The notes: generated by a model from the sequence alone, not told the origin. Positions 34,867 to 44,039 are shown, numbered from the stretch's first letter. The stretch: 64,000 nucleotides of DNA from Thermococcus peptonophilus (GCF_001592435.1 NZ_CP014750.1:1116001-1180000), one strand, 5' to 3'. Translations and numbers: made by a program.

Positions 34867-34875
34867 GGTGAAATC

Positions 34876-35748
34876 ATGAAGAAGGGCTACCTTTTTGTTT
34901 TTCTGGCGGCTTCGATGTGGGGAACACTCGGCATCTTTGCCAAATACTTGGATAGCTTTGGCCTGACGCCCTTCACGATGGTCTTTTACCGCGTCGTTTT
35001 TGCCCTTTTTCTCCTCGGTACCTACATCAAGCTGAAGGGCATCGGCTTTTCAATTGAACGCTCGAGGCTCAGGTTCTACGTCCTCTATGGCTTCTTCAGC
35101 ATTTTCCTGTTTTACACCCTCTACTTTTACACGGTCACGATATCCTCCGTTTCCTTCGCCGTCCTCCTGCTTTATACTGCTCCGATGTACTCTATAATCC
35201 TTGGAAGGCTGATTTTCAATGAAAAAATAACGAAGGAAAAGCTAACGGCATTGGTTATGGTCACCATTGGTGTGTTTCTGGTGAACGGGTTCGGTGCTTC
35301 ATTCTCGGCCAAAGCCCTGCTTTTTGGTCTCCTTTCGGGCTTTACTTATGCTCTCTATGGTGTCCTTGCCAAGTTTGCGGTTAGAAAAGAAGAGCCCGAA
35401 AAGGCGCTCTTTTACACACTGCTGTTTGGTCTAATGTTCCTCGCTCCCTTCTCAGATTTTAGTGTACCAACTGGAGCAATCCCATACCTCTTTGCTCTGG
35501 CACTCTTTCCGACGTTTCTAGGATATGTTCTCTATAACCATGCCCTCAAAGAAGTTGAAGTCAGCAGGGCAAGTATAGTGGCAACTGTGGAGCCTGTCGT
35601 GGCAATTTTTCTGGCTTTTCTCCTCTTTGGAGAGAAGTTAGGTTCAGTTCAGCTACTAGGCGCGGCGCTCATAATAGGGGGTTCCATCATAGTGCACATT
35701 GGGGAGAAGGAGAGGACTGAAGAGGCCTCGCTGGAGGAGACACATTAA
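34876..35748 (+). CDS. EamA/DMT-family transporter
   Basis: A 290-residue protein with ten hydrophobic helices in two EamA repeats. The first repeat has the ASMWGTLGIFAK signature and the second has FGLLSGFTYALYGVLAKF. It exports a small metabolite; the substrate is unknown. It follows nadE by 9 bases and its stop overlaps the convergent glnA stop by 4 bases. Confidence 0.88.
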   Translation: MKKGYLFVFLAASMWGTLGIFAKYLDSFGLTPFTMVFYRVVFALFLLGTYIKLKGIGFSIERSRLRFYVLYGFFSIFLFYTLYFYTVTISSVSFAVLLLYTAPMYSIILGRLIFNEKITKEKLTALVMVTIGVFLVNGFGASFSAKALLFGLLSGFTYALYGVLAKFAVRKEEPEKALFYTLLFGLMFLAPFSDFSVPTGAIPYLFALALFPTFLGYVLYNHALKEVEVSRASIVATVEPVVAIFLAFLLFGEKLGSVQLLGAALIIGGSIIVHIGEKERTEEASLEETH

Positions 35749-37076
35749 ACGTAGAAGTACCTTTCAAGCTCCCACTCTGTAACTTTCTTGGTGTCAATTG
35801 GGATATCCCTCAAGCTCAGGTATTCAAGGTATTCTTCCCATTCCCTCTCCTTGTAATCGATGAAGTTCCTGCAGGCCCTGCCGAGGGCTTCTCTGACTGT
35901 TTTATCTTTCTTCAGCTCTTCAAGGGCCTCTCCAAGGCTTCCCGGGAGTGTCTCTATTCCAAGCCTCTCCCTCTCAACCTCGTCCATTTCATAAACGTTG
36001 GTCTCGACGTATGAGTCCGGCTCAATCTTTCTCTTTATTCCGTCCAGTCCTGCCATAAGTATCCCAGCGAAGGCGAGGTATGGGTTTGCACTCGGGTCTG
36101 GGCAGCGGTACTCTATCCTCGCACCGCTTCCCTTGAAGGCCGGAACCCTGATAAGGGCGCTCCTGTTACGGTAGCCCCAGCTGATGTAAACCGGTGCTTC
36201 ATAACCTGGTACGAGCCGCTTGTAGCTGTTGACGGTTGGGTTGGTAAGGGCCGTTAGGGCCTTCGCGTGCTTCAGTATTCCGCCGATGAAGTACAGGGCC
36301 GTATCACTCAAGCCGTTTTCGCCGACGAAGATGTTCTCGCCATCTTTCCACAGGCTTATGTGGAGGTGCATTCCGTTCCCGGGAAGACCGTAGAGGGGCT
36401 TGGGCATAAAGGTGGCGTAGTAGCTGTGGAGCTCTGCAACTGCCTTAACAACATGCTTGAAACTTATTATATTGTCGGCAGTTCTGAGGGCCTCGTCGTA
36501 GCGGAAGTCAATCTCGTGCTGGGCTTTTCCAACCTCGTGGTGCAGAACCTCCGGCTTGAGGCCGAGATAGGGCATGTAGAGTGCAATCTCCCTTCTTATA
36601 TCCCTGGCTTTGTCGAGGGCAACAAGGTCGAAATAGCCGCCGTTGTCGGGAATATGGAGCTCCCATGTCCCGTTTTTCTTGAATATGTAGAACTCTGGCT
36701 CGGGGCCGATATAGGCTTTTATTCCTTTCTTTTCCAGTTCTTCGAGGGCTTTCTTCAGAATTCCCCTCGGATCAGCGTGGTACGGTTTGTCCCCCTTGTA
36801 TATGTACCCGTAGACCCTTCCAATGCCCTCCCACGGTAGTTCAGCATAGGTGTCGGGATCGGCCTTGAATATAAGGTCACTGTCCTCTATTCCTTCGAAT
36901 CCGGGTATTGAGGATCCATCAAAGGAGATTCCATTTTCAACTGCCTCTTCATAGCGCTCTATTGGTATTTCCATACCCTTTAGCGATCCGTTGATGTCAG
37001 TAAACGCCAGCAGCAGAAATCTTGGTTTCTTCGTACTTGTTTTGAACTCCTCTGGGATTGTTTTAATCTCGTTCAT
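35745..37076 (-). CDS. glnA: Glutamine synthetase, type I
   Basis: A 443-residue GS I. Motifs seen are DGSSIPGF (53-60), the catalytic-barrel GPEPEFYIF, the ATP-site NGMHLHISLW and RIEYRCPDPSANPYLA. No adenylylation-site NLY(D) motif of the GSI-beta type was seen, consistent with the archaeal GSI-alpha form. It makes glutamine from glutamate and ammonia. The ATG 37076 has a GGAGGG site. A minus-strand TATA and a palindrome lie upstream (37117-37178), suggesting regulated transcription. Confidence 0.95.
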   Translation of the reverse strand: MNEIKTIPEEFKTSTKKPRFLLLAFTDINGSLKGMEIPIERYEEAVENGISFDGSSIPGFEGIEDSDLIFKADPDTYAELPWEGIGRVYGYIYKGDKPYHADPRGILKKALEELEKKGIKAYIGPEPEFYIFKKNGTWELHIPDNGGYFDLVALDKARDIRREIALYMPYLGLKPEVLHHEVGKAQHEIDFRYDEALRTADNIISFKHVVKAVAELHSYYATFMPKPLYGLPGNGMHLHISLWKDGENIFVGENGLSDTALYFIGGILKHAKALTALTNPTVNSYKRLVPGYEAPVYISWGYRNRSALIRVPAFKGSGARIEYRCPDPSANPYLAFAGILMAGLDGIKRKIEPDSYVETNVYEMDEVERERLGIETLPGSLGEALEELKKDKTVREALGRACRNFIDYKEREWEEYLEYLSLRDIPIDTKKVTEWELERYFYV

Positions 37077-37116
37077 TTAGCTCCCTCCACACTTGTGAGT
37101 TAGTTCATAGTTATCG

Positions 37117-37178
37117 CTATATATTGCACTTATTTTCAAATTTAATCTTTTCTACTGAACATTTGTCACAATGACAAA
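37117..37178 (-). promoter_or_regulatory. glnA promoter with upstream 7-bp inverted repeat
   Basis: On the minus strand GCAATATATAG (37117-37126 region) is a TATA box placing the start near 37095. Upstream of it a perfect inverted repeat TTTGTCA-CAA-TGACAAA lies at 37162-37178, about 40 bases from TATA. The size and symmetry fit a dimeric Lrp/Asn-type or other HTH activator or repressor, but the factor is not known. The rest of 37179-37296 holds the promoter of the DUF61 gene. Confidence 0.6.
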
Positions 37179-37296
37179 ACTGAGCCTCTCGAATCAGAGT
37201 TTTGCATTTATCTGTTCAAATTTTGTTGAATATAGTCCAGTAATTAACAGTTAGGTGATTATCAAAGTTTTTGAACTTCAAACCTTAACACTACTC

Positions 37297-37704
37297 ATGT
37301 CAAAAATCGAAGACATCCTGAACAGGGAGATAATGCGTGTTAACCTCCACCTCCCCCGGCGCAGGGTCACTCTTGGGGATCTTATCGATGGTGGAAAGGA
37401 CTACGTTACCCTAAGGGACGGGAGCAGACACTATTTTAGAAGTTCAGAACTTGAGTATCTATCTTCAATTTTAGATGAGGACGAGAAAAACAGATTGATG
37501 CTTCCGATAGTCCTGGAGATCAGCACGGTTGATAGGGGATACTTCAGGGTTAGGGGGAAGATCGAAGTCAAAGTAATCGAGACCGTTCTTGGACAGTTTG
37601 ACCCGTTAGAGGAAAAATCGGAGGGGAGGTACCCTAGGTATCTCCTTCCGAGGATAAGAAGAGTCCTTCCGACAACGACCACCTACGCATTCATAATGGA
37701 GTGA
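37297..37704 (+). CDS. DUF61/UPF0216 family protein
   Basis: A 135-residue archaeal protein. The N-terminal ILNREIMRVNLHLPRRRVTL and the HYFRSSELEYL and LPRIRRVLPTTTTYAFI motifs are characteristic of the UPF0216 family, whose function is unknown. No ribosome binding site precedes ATG 37297, so the transcript may be leaderless. It overlaps the region of the next small membrane protein's ribosome binding site. Confidence 0.8.
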   Translation: MSKIEDILNREIMRVNLHLPRRRVTLGDLIDGGKDYVTLRDGSRHYFRSSELEYLSSILDEDEKNRLMLPIVLEISTVDRGYFRVRGKIEVKVIETVLGQFDPLEEKSEGRYPRYLLPRIRRVLPTTTTYAFIME

Positions 37705-37709
37705 TGGCT

Positions 37710-37985
37710 ATGAACGAAGACGAGAAAGTTTTTCTCAGGTACCTTATGTTTACAGTACCCCATGCAACCGTCCTTGCAGGGGCATTGTTGGGAGTCCTTT
37801 TGGTTCTTAAAGTGAGGCCTGAGATGGCTGCGGGGATATTTTCTCTTGTGTATGGCACGGTCTTGGCGATCCTAGCGGCGGTAGTTAGAGACCATTTTTC
37901 GAAATCTTCCCTCTACAAGATTTTCCTCAGTATAGCGCTGTTCCTCGTTGGCGGAGGCGTTTTAATTTTGCTGAACATGCGCTAA
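37710..37985 (+). CDS. Small membrane protein of unknown function
   Basis: A 91-residue protein with three hydrophobic helices (about 15-34, 40-60 and 70-88). No family was recognised. ATG 37710 has a GGAGTGA site five bases away that overlaps the DUF61 stop codon; ATG 37704 is an alternative. It forms an operon with the DUF61 gene. Confidence 0.65.
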   Translation: MNEDEKVFLRYLMFTVPHATVLAGALLGVLLVLKVRPEMAAGIFSLVYGTVLAILAAVVRDHFSKSSLYKIFLSIALFLVGGGVLILLNMR

Positions 37986-38027
37986 TGTTTTATATCATAA
38001 AGTTCCAATTATTTTCAGGTGATTGCT

Positions 38028-39653
38028 ATGGCCATTAAGGCGTCTATAATTCCAGTAGTCATTGCTCTGCTCATCTTCGTCACCTATGTTCCTCCTGTGC
38101 TCTCTGAGTCTTCTGTCAACGTGTCTATAGTCGTTGTTTCTGGTGACTATTCTAAAGGCGTAGTACCGATTATGAATCCAACTGGGGAGGCGTATGGGCG
38201 AACATACCTTCGGGCCGTCTGGGTTGAGTCCCAGAATGGCAGTCAAGTTGAAGGTATCAATGTAACACTCACCCCCTTAATTCTGGGAGGCTGGAACAAA
38301 GATGAGGTTGTCACTTTTTCTTACTATATAACTTGTTCCGAGCGGGTTCCCGCTGGAAACTACAGTTTGAAACTTCGTTTTCTTGCGACTCTCCCTTCGG
38401 GCAGTTTAAGAACGTTCGTCGTGTCAATTCCCCTGGAGGTTCTTTCTGTCCCAGTAAGCGTTGGACAATTGAGTATTCAGCCTGAAGACGGGACAGTTTT
38501 CATAGGGGATTCTCTAGTGGTTTATTCTCCAATATCTAATCTGGGACACAAGAATGTAAGCGTCAATGTCCGTCTTTCAGTTAGGGGGGTTGGAGAGCTC
38601 TATTCTATCTCCAAAAGCATGGTCATTGCCCCAGGGGATTCATCGCTGGTTTTTGAGATTCCTATTGATTCAAAGTATTCCGAGGGAGAGTACACGGTTG
38701 AGCTTACTGTCAGGTGCTCCAATACTTCAATCTCACGGCTAAGAAAGTTTAAGGTTCTTATGGGTGTTTCAGTGGTTTCTGTTTCCCTTGAAAAAGACCG
38801 CCTCTATCTGAATGACACCGGAAGTCTGTACATAACTCTGATGTCCGTGAGGAATGCAAATTTAACCCTCGTTGCAAGTTACTATAATGAGAATCGGTTT
38901 GTGAAAAATACGACTATTCCAGTAACTGTAACAGAAGGCACTCAGGTCGTTAAAGTTCCGTTGCTGACTGAGATTCCTGGGAACTATACACTCAAGTACC
39001 GCGTATCTCTCTTGGGTGTCGGAATAAGTGGGGGTGAGGTTCATTACACGGTCTTAAGTCCCCCAAGCATCACGAATATCAGCGTGGTCGGAGGTGAAAA
39101 GGGGGTTGTATTCAACATTCAGACGTATAATCCCGATTCCAAAAAATCGGGAGTTCTTCTCTACAACGTAACAATTGATGGGGCAGTTTCTTACTCTGGT
39201 TCGACCCTTGTTGAGATTCCACCGGGAGAGGGTTTGGTGGTTCTTACCATTCCGCTAGCTGCCGCTGGTGACGTTGCCTACAATTTCACGCTGAAGGTTG
39301 GTGAGTACATCTCTTCGTATTCTGGGCTCTGGGTCTATCCTGCGCCTGAAGAAACAAGCACTCCCACGGTCGTAACGTCATCCGAAACTTCCACCAGCAC
39401 TACTCCAACCTCAGAATCGAATTCATCCGTGGGAGAGATCTACTCTGCCCGCGGGAGAGCGTTTTGGGGAGTAATCCTTTTGGTTATCGTCCTTATTACC
39501 ACCCTGGCCTGGGTCGTGTGGCAACGGGAGTTTGGAGCAAAGAACAAACGAAGGGTGAGGCCGAGGCCAAAGCGCCGTTCCCCATTGGGGAGGTTCAAGA
39601 GGCCCAAACCGCCAAAATTCAGGAGCTTTAAGTCACTTCCGAAGAAAAGGTGA
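38028..39653 (+). CDS. Exported Ig/CARDB-like beta-domain protein with C-terminal anchor and Arg/Lys-rich tail
   Basis: A 541-residue protein. An N-terminal hydrophobic segment (about 4-27) precedes an ectodomain of repeated beta-sandwich units (about 30-440) with many N-x-S/T sites. A Thr/Ser-rich linker (TSSETSTSTTPTSES region) leads to a transmembrane helix near 477-495 and a very basic cytoplasmic tail rich in R, K and P. It is likely an S-layer-associated surface protein; the function is unknown. The start ATG 38028 has an AGGTGATT site. Confidence 0.75.
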   Translation: MAIKASIIPVVIALLIFVTYVPPVLSESSVNVSIVVVSGDYSKGVVPIMNPTGEAYGRTYLRAVWVESQNGSQVEGINVTLTPLILGGWNKDEVVTFSYYITCSERVPAGNYSLKLRFLATLPSGSLRTFVVSIPLEVLSVPVSVGQLSIQPEDGTVFIGDSLVVYSPISNLGHKNVSVNVRLSVRGVGELYSISKSMVIAPGDSSLVFEIPIDSKYSEGEYTVELTVRCSNTSISRLRKFKVLMGVSVVSVSLEKDRLYLNDTGSLYITLMSVRNANLTLVASYYNENRFVKNTTIPVTVTEGTQVVKVPLLTEIPGNYTLKYRVSLLGVGISGGEVHYTVLSPPSITNISVVGGEKGVVFNIQTYNPDSKKSGVLLYNVTIDGAVSYSGSTLVEIPPGEGLVVLTIPLAAAGDVAYNFTLKVGEYISSYSGLWVYPAPEETSTPTVVTSSETSTSTTPTSESNSSVGEIYSARGRAFWGVILLVIVLITTLAWVVWQREFGAKNKRRVRPRPKRRSPLGRFKRPKPPKFRSFKSLPKKR

Positions 39654-39657
39654 CCAA

Positions 39658-39671
39658 ACCTTTTTATTTCC
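39658..39671 (+). promoter_or_regulatory. Promoter of RNase P RNA
   Basis: AAACCTTTTTATTTC places a BRE-like AAACC and a TATA element (TTTTTATTT, around 39660-39669) about 25 bases before the predicted 5' end near 39690. Confidence 0.6.
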
Positions 39672-39689
39672 CCTCTTCTAACCTTATTC

Positions 39690-40014
39690 GGGCGAGGGGG
39701 TCGGGGGCTCTCGGGGTGCTCCCGAGGAAGTTCCGCCCACCGCACCGGGGCCGCGGTGCCGCAAGGCACCGGCCGAGAGGCCGGGCAACGGCGCAGAAAC
39801 GACACGGCCTCCGGGGGATGTGGATGAAGGCGGCGAAGGGCCCGGCGACGGTGCCCGAGCTAACCCGCAGACGATCCCGGAGGATGCGGTGAAACGGCCG
39901 TCCCGCGGGGTGCAAGGCCAAGGGAGGGGCGATGAGTTCCCGGTGTGAGCCCCGTGGTAGGCCGCTCAGTCGAATGCCCCCTTGATACAGAAGGCGGGCT
40001 ACGGCCCCCTCGCC
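39690..40014 (+). ncRNA. rnpB: RNase P RNA, archaeal type
   Basis: A GC-rich structured RNA of about 325 bases. The outer helix P1 pairs 39691-39702 (GGCGAGGGGGTC) with 40003-40014 (GGCCCCCTCGCC). The universal P4 5' strand GAGGAAGTTCCGCCC is at 39724-39738 and the matching 3' strand ACAGAAGGCGGGCTAC at about 39987-40002, in the order expected of RNase P RNA. A CAGAAACGACACGGCC region and GATGAGTTCC also fit conserved regions. The RNA processes the 5' ends of tRNAs with Pop5, Rpp30, Rpp21, Rpp29 and L7Ae. The predicted 3' end directly abuts the stop codon of the convergent EamA gene. Confidence 0.92.
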
Positions 40015-40860
40015 TTACTTCTTCAGTATGTCCAGGGCAGAAGCGAGAAGTATCAAAGCGCCGCCGATGATCGTCGTTATTTTTGGAATCTCCCCAAACA
40101 CGAGATACGCGTAAACTACTGCACTTGCCGGGTCAAGGTAGCTCAAAAGCGCCGCGTCCTTTACTTCAACTTCCTTAAGGCCCTCCATATAGAGGAACAG
40201 CGCGAGAATCGTATGGATGAGCACGAGTACCAAAACCGCCCACCAGACTGGCTTTCCAACGTCTTGGACAACGACAAAGGGGAGGAGGACGAGAGAAGCA
40301 ATCCCCAACTGGCTGAGCGTTAGGATTTTTCCCTCAACTTCCCTCAAGAACCTTCCGAGGTTGGGTATCATGGCGTAGAAAAACGCTGCCGTGAACGCGA
40401 GCAGGATTCCCACAAAGTCTCGGTTTTCGAAACCTATTTCCTGACCGCTCATTATCAGGAGGAGGCCCGAAAATGCCAGGATGATAAGGCCCAGCGTTTT
40501 CCTGTCTATGGTTTCTCCAAGAAAACGCCAGGACATGAGAGTGGCCAGAATGGGAGCGATGTAGTATACCATTACGGCATTTGCTATGGTGGTGTAGTTG
40601 AAGGCCGTAAACAGGAACGCCCAGTTAAGTGCCAGGGCTGTGCCGAGGCCAAGCAACGGTTTCCAGTTGTTTCTGAAAATTATGGGGAGCTCCCTTAGTA
40701 GCTTTATCTTAGTTAATCCAATAACAATAAGCAGAACCAGAGCACCCAGGGAAACTCTGGCAAAAGCGACCCCAAGACCACTTAGGCGGGATAATCTTCC
40801 GAATATCCCTACGCTGCCCCATATGAGCATAGAAACTGCTACTTTTGTCCTTCCGTTCAT
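40015..40860 (-). CDS. EamA/DMT-family transporter
   Basis: A 281-residue protein with ten hydrophobic helices and two EamA repeats (LIWGSVGIFGRLSRL at the N terminus; GILLAFTAAFFYAMIPNLG in the second half). The substrate is unknown. ATG 40860 overlaps the priS stop codon by four bases (ATGA arrangement), indicating coupling to the primase genes; an in-frame ATG at 40881 inside priS is an alternative. The stop codon abuts the 3' end of RNase P RNA on the other strand. Confidence 0.87.
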   Translation of the reverse strand: MNGRTKVAVSMLIWGSVGIFGRLSRLSGLGVAFARVSLGALVLLIVIGLTKIKLLRELPIIFRNNWKPLLGLGTALALNWAFLFTAFNYTTIANAVMVYYIAPILATLMSWRFLGETIDRKTLGLIILAFSGLLLIMSGQEIGFENRDFVGILLAFTAAFFYAMIPNLGRFLREVEGKILTLSQLGIASLVLLPFVVVQDVGKPVWWAVLVLVLIHTILALFLYMEGLKEVEVKDAALLSYLDPASAVVYAYLVFGEIPKITTIIGGALILLASALDILKK

Positions 40861-41897
40861 CCCCCATGTAGCTCCTTCCATTCCTGATAAGCTTTTTTCA
40901 CTTCCTCTTTTCTGAACTCCGGCACTGCGTCCCTGAAGGGGTCGAACTTTTCCAGCCTTTTTTCGTCGCTTCCGATGTAAGTCGCAACCAGTCCAACCTT
41001 GGAGTGGAGAGTTGAGGGAAGGCGTAGTATTCTCTTCAGGTCAACGGTAACACGGCCGTCGAAATAGGCCTTTGAAAACGTTGTTGAGAGTCCAAACAGT
41101 CTCAGCAACGTCCTGTATCCAACCCCCTCTGGAAATGCGGCAAGCAAGCCTTTTTTGACGAACTTTTCAATTATATTCTGTCTGGTCTTTTCGTCAAGGA
41201 GCTTTTCGGTCGTTGACTTCTTAAGACCAATGTTCCGGAGGTGGTTTTCGTTTATTCTCTGAATAAAGTATCCAAACCTCAGCCTGAAAACCCTGAAGTA
41301 CCCGCTTGACAGCATTATGTACCTCTTCTGGATGTCGTCAAAAGTTACCTCTTCTGCTGCGCTGACGTAGGAGAGTATCCTCTCGCGGGCCTTGGAGTCG
41401 AGCTTGAGCGCCCATTCATCGAGCACCCTGATGTGGTATCCCCTGCCGGAGTATATCACGTGGACGTTTTCAAAGCCGAAGTCCTCCTTTAGAATGATCA
41501 GCGTGTCTCTGGCGAGCTCCTTTGCGTCTTCGAGACAGATTGGACACACCTGGCCGGAGGGATGTTCGTTCTGGCAACGTCTGAGCGGGAGGTCTTTGGC
41601 GTCTATGTCAAAGACGAGCTCAGCACCGATCCAGCCTTCCATTTCTTGGGGATTCCTGTAAAAGGCAACGCTGGAATATGCGGCATATGGGGCGGTCGCC
41701 CTTATGTAATCCTCAAGGTCTCTGACGTCTGAGAATGCGTTCTTCCTGTCGCTTGGCCCCTCTCCTGTGTGATCAAAGCCAAATTCTCTCCTTTCAATGC
41801 TTTTCACTATGAACTCTGGCAGCTTTTTGGCGTCCCATTCCCTTGAGTAGTAGAGCCTCCTTTCTTCCGGTGTCGCTTCTCTCAGCAGCTCACTCAC
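40857..41897 (-). CDS. priS: DNA primase small (catalytic) subunit PriS
   Basis: A 346-residue archaeal/eukaryotic primase catalytic subunit. The metal-binding aspartates lie in LVFDIDAKDLPLR. A zinc-binding knob follows (CQNEHPSGQVCPIC). SGRGYHIRVLDEWALKLD and the C-terminal VTVDLKRILRLPSTLHSKVGL are strongly conserved nucleotide-site motifs. The GTG at 41897 has AAGGTGAG upstream and gives the usual length, about 345; a TTG at 41927 would add ten residues without support. It overlaps priL by 8 bases. Confidence 0.95.
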   Translation of the reverse strand: MSELLREATPEERRLYYSREWDAKKLPEFIVKSIERREFGFDHTGEGPSDRKNAFSDVRDLEDYIRATAPYAAYSSVAFYRNPQEMEGWIGAELVFDIDAKDLPLRRCQNEHPSGQVCPICLEDAKELARDTLIILKEDFGFENVHVIYSGRGYHIRVLDEWALKLDSKARERILSYVSAAEEVTFDDIQKRYIMLSSGYFRVFRLRFGYFIQRINENHLRNIGLKKSTTEKLLDEKTRQNIIEKFVKKGLLAAFPEGVGYRTLLRLFGLSTTFSKAYFDGRVTVDLKRILRLPSTLHSKVGLVATYIGSDEKRLEKFDPFRDAVPEFRKEEVKKAYQEWKELHGG

Positions 41898-43092
41898 CGG
41901 TCTCACCTTCTTTCTTTTTTCCCTCAAGGTAGAGCCTCTTAAGGTAGTAGCTCAGCGGGTTCTTTATTCCGCGGCAGTACCTGTCCGGTTTGCACAGCTG
42001 GGGGGCGTTTGTCTGGATCTTGTCGCAGTTTGGAGGAAAGTACCACGTTGAGTTTCCGCTGTCCTCCATTGTTGGGCTGTCAGTCAGACCAAAGCCGAGG
42101 TGGTACCAGATGTTCTTTATCTCATGGGGCTGGTCTTCGAAGAGCGGCGGTTTGCAGCGGTTTCCAGCTTCTATTATGACGGGGAGTATCTCCTCTTCGA
42201 TGATTTTGAGGTCGTTAATGCAGTCCTTTATTCTGACGTCTTTTTTGGGTGGATTAGGGCAGATTCTCGCGTAGCTGAGGAAACTGGTCAAGAGTACGGT
42301 TATGGCATAGTTTCTCATGCCTGCGGGCACTCCCTTGAGCGCTTCCTTAACGCACGGCGGGAAAAGGTCGAACCTTAATGGAGATGCTGTCCCTTTGAAC
42401 ATCTCCCCCCTCTCTTTAAAGTACTCCTCAGCGATTTCTTCGAGTTTCTCCCTGAGCCTGTGGTAGAATTCTGGGAGTTCATCTCTGTAATCGTAGAGGA
42501 GGTTAATGGCCCTCTCAAACCTCCTCTCGAAGGCTTTCTCCCACATCTTCAGGGTGGTTTCCCATCGTAGGTATGCGTGCCCATTTCTTATGTACACTTC
42601 TTTCAGGGAACCCGTCCAAAGGTTCAGAAAGCTCTTTAGGGGTATCCTATATTTTATCTCAAGTTTTTCCTTCTCCTCGGGGGATAGATGTCGGTCCATT
42701 CGCCTTTCAAGGATGTTAAGGTCATTATGGGGAAGTTCATCCTTTTCAACGGGCGTAACGGGCAACATAGTTTCATTGAGCTTCTTGGAGGCTTTTATTC
42801 TCTCGGAATACAACCGCAGAGCGGCCCTCTTAACTATCTCGGCTTCAAGCCCATAGGGTGAGATGGAGGCCGCTCCGAGAAGAGCATAAAACTTGAACAG
42901 ATCACGAAGTTCTTCTAGGTTGTCTACTTCAATCAGTTCTTGAGGTGGATTCTCCGATTCAAGCAGCAGCTGTATCATAGCTACTGGCTCGTCAATTGAG
43001 AGGGCAGAAGGTATTCGCTCTAGGAAAGTTATTATGTCCCCAAATTCTTCCTTTATTAAGCCCTCAGCTCTCTTTCCAAAGGGGTCTAGCAT
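41890..43092 (-). CDS. priL: DNA primase large subunit PriL
   Basis: A 400-residue primase regulatory subunit. Its C-terminal part holds the FeS-domain cysteines: FPPC, RCKPP or nearby, YFPPNC, and CKPDRYC with CRGIKNPLSYY. It binds PriS and modulates initiation and length of primers. ATG 43092 has a GGTGGGA site, and the reading frame further upstream has no support. It is the first gene of the priL-priS-EamA unit. Confidence 0.93.
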   Translation of the reverse strand: MLDPFGKRAEGLIKEEFGDIITFLERIPSALSIDEPVAMIQLLLESENPPQELIEVDNLEELRDLFKFYALLGAASISPYGLEAEIVKRAALRLYSERIKASKKLNETMLPVTPVEKDELPHNDLNILERRMDRHLSPEEKEKLEIKYRIPLKSFLNLWTGSLKEVYIRNGHAYLRWETTLKMWEKAFERRFERAINLLYDYRDELPEFYHRLREKLEEIAEEYFKERGEMFKGTASPLRFDLFPPCVKEALKGVPAGMRNYAITVLLTSFLSYARICPNPPKKDVRIKDCINDLKIIEEEILPVIIEAGNRCKPPLFEDQPHEIKNIWYHLGFGLTDSPTMEDSGNSTWYFPPNCDKIQTNAPQLCKPDRYCRGIKNPLSYYLKRLYLEGKKKEGETGE

Positions 43093-43204
43093 GCTCCCAC
43101 CTGATGTGAGTGGCATAATCAACCATAAAACGGTTTCCTTTTTTTGGGGTGTATAATAATGTACTATGGGGACAATAAAATTCTCTATGGTGCCTGAACA
43201 TCCA

Positions 43205-43220
43205 AAAGTTTTATATTGTG
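43205..43220 (+). promoter_or_regulatory. TATA box upstream of the intact KaiC-like gene
   Basis: AAGTTTTATATTG (43206-43218) is a good TATA element, giving a start near 43240 and a 50-base leader with GCGGTGATT before ATG 43290. The area from 43093 to 43289 otherwise shows only AT-rich sequence. Confidence 0.5.
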
Positions 43221-43289
43221 ATAGTTTCTAATACGTAGCAGTCGGTAGGTGTGGTTTAATATAATCATAGCAATATCGCGGTGATTAGA

Positions 43290-44039
43290 ATGACCGGTGA
43301 ATGGACTGTTCCGAGAGTAAAAAGCGGGATTCCGGGGTTCGATGAGCTTGTAAACGGCGGGTTCCCCAAAGGTACAACTGTTCTAGTAACTGGTCCTACT
43401 GGTAGCGGTAAGACTACCTTCGCGGTTCAGTTTGTTTATAAAGGTGTTGAACTCTACGACGAGCCGGGTGTCATAGTGACACTCGAAGAGCGTGCTGTTG
43501 ATCTCAGAAGGGAGATGCGTGCGTTTGGATGGGACATAGAGAAATACGAAAAAGAGGGCAAGATAGCTATAATTGATGGTGTCAGCGCGGTTGTTGGTCT
43601 TCCCTCCGAGGAGCAGTATGTACTTGAAGGCAATCTGAATACCGAGGACTTTCTCAGGTACATATACCGTGTTGTTAAGGCCATAGATGCCAAAAGACTT
43701 GTAATTGATTCGATCCCTTCTATCGCGTTCCGCTTAAAGAAAGAGGAAGAACTCAGAGAAGTTCTTCTTCAGCTGAATACGATACTCCTCGAAATGGGCG
43801 TAACTTCTATCCTGACTACTGAGGCCCCCGAACCGGCCAGAGGAAAAATCAGCAGGTATGGAATAGAGGAGTACATAGCTAGAGGTGTTGTCCTCCTGGA
43901 TTTCATCGAGCGTGAGGTTGAATTAAAGAGGTACCTCCTGATAAGGAAGATGCGTGAGACTAAGCACTCAATGAAGAAATATCCCTTTGAAATAATGAGC
44001 GACGGGCTTGTCGTATACCCGAGCGGCGAAATATACTGA
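43290..44039 (+). CDS. KaiC-like RecA-superfamily ATPase
   Basis: A 249-residue single-domain protein. The KaiC-type start (SGIPGFDELVNGGFPKG) leads to Walker A GPTGSGKT (35-42), the acidic EE pair in VTLEERAVDLRREM, and Walker B in KRLVIDSIPS. It ends with MRETKHSMKKYPFEIMSDGLVVYP, the usual KaiC-domain tail. Archaeal members are of unknown function, possibly signalling or recombination related. It shares the N-terminal signature with the two decayed genes at 3143 and 4942, but has the Walker A motif that those lack. Confidence 0.87.
   Translation: MTGEWTVPRVKSGIPGFDELVNGGFPKGTTVLVTGPTGSGKTTFAVQFVYKGVELYDEPGVIVTLEERAVDLRREMRAFGWDIEKYEKEGKIAIIDGVSAVVGLPSEEQYVLEGNLNTEDFLRYIYRVVKAIDAKRLVIDSIPSIAFRLKKEEELREVLLQLNTILLEMGVTSILTTEAPEPARGKISRYGIEEYIARGVVLLDFIEREVELKRYLLIRKMRETKHSMKKYPFEIMSDGLVVYPSGEIY

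Noticed and set aside
39664-39921. Open frames in the GC-rich segment after 39653
   Set aside because: The region folds as RNase P RNA with P1, P4 and conserved regions in order. The frames are a by-product of the high GC content.
43206-43222. GTGATA near the KaiC-like promoter as a second glycolytic motif
   Set aside because: Only a half-site is present. The matching TATCAC five bases upstream is missing.
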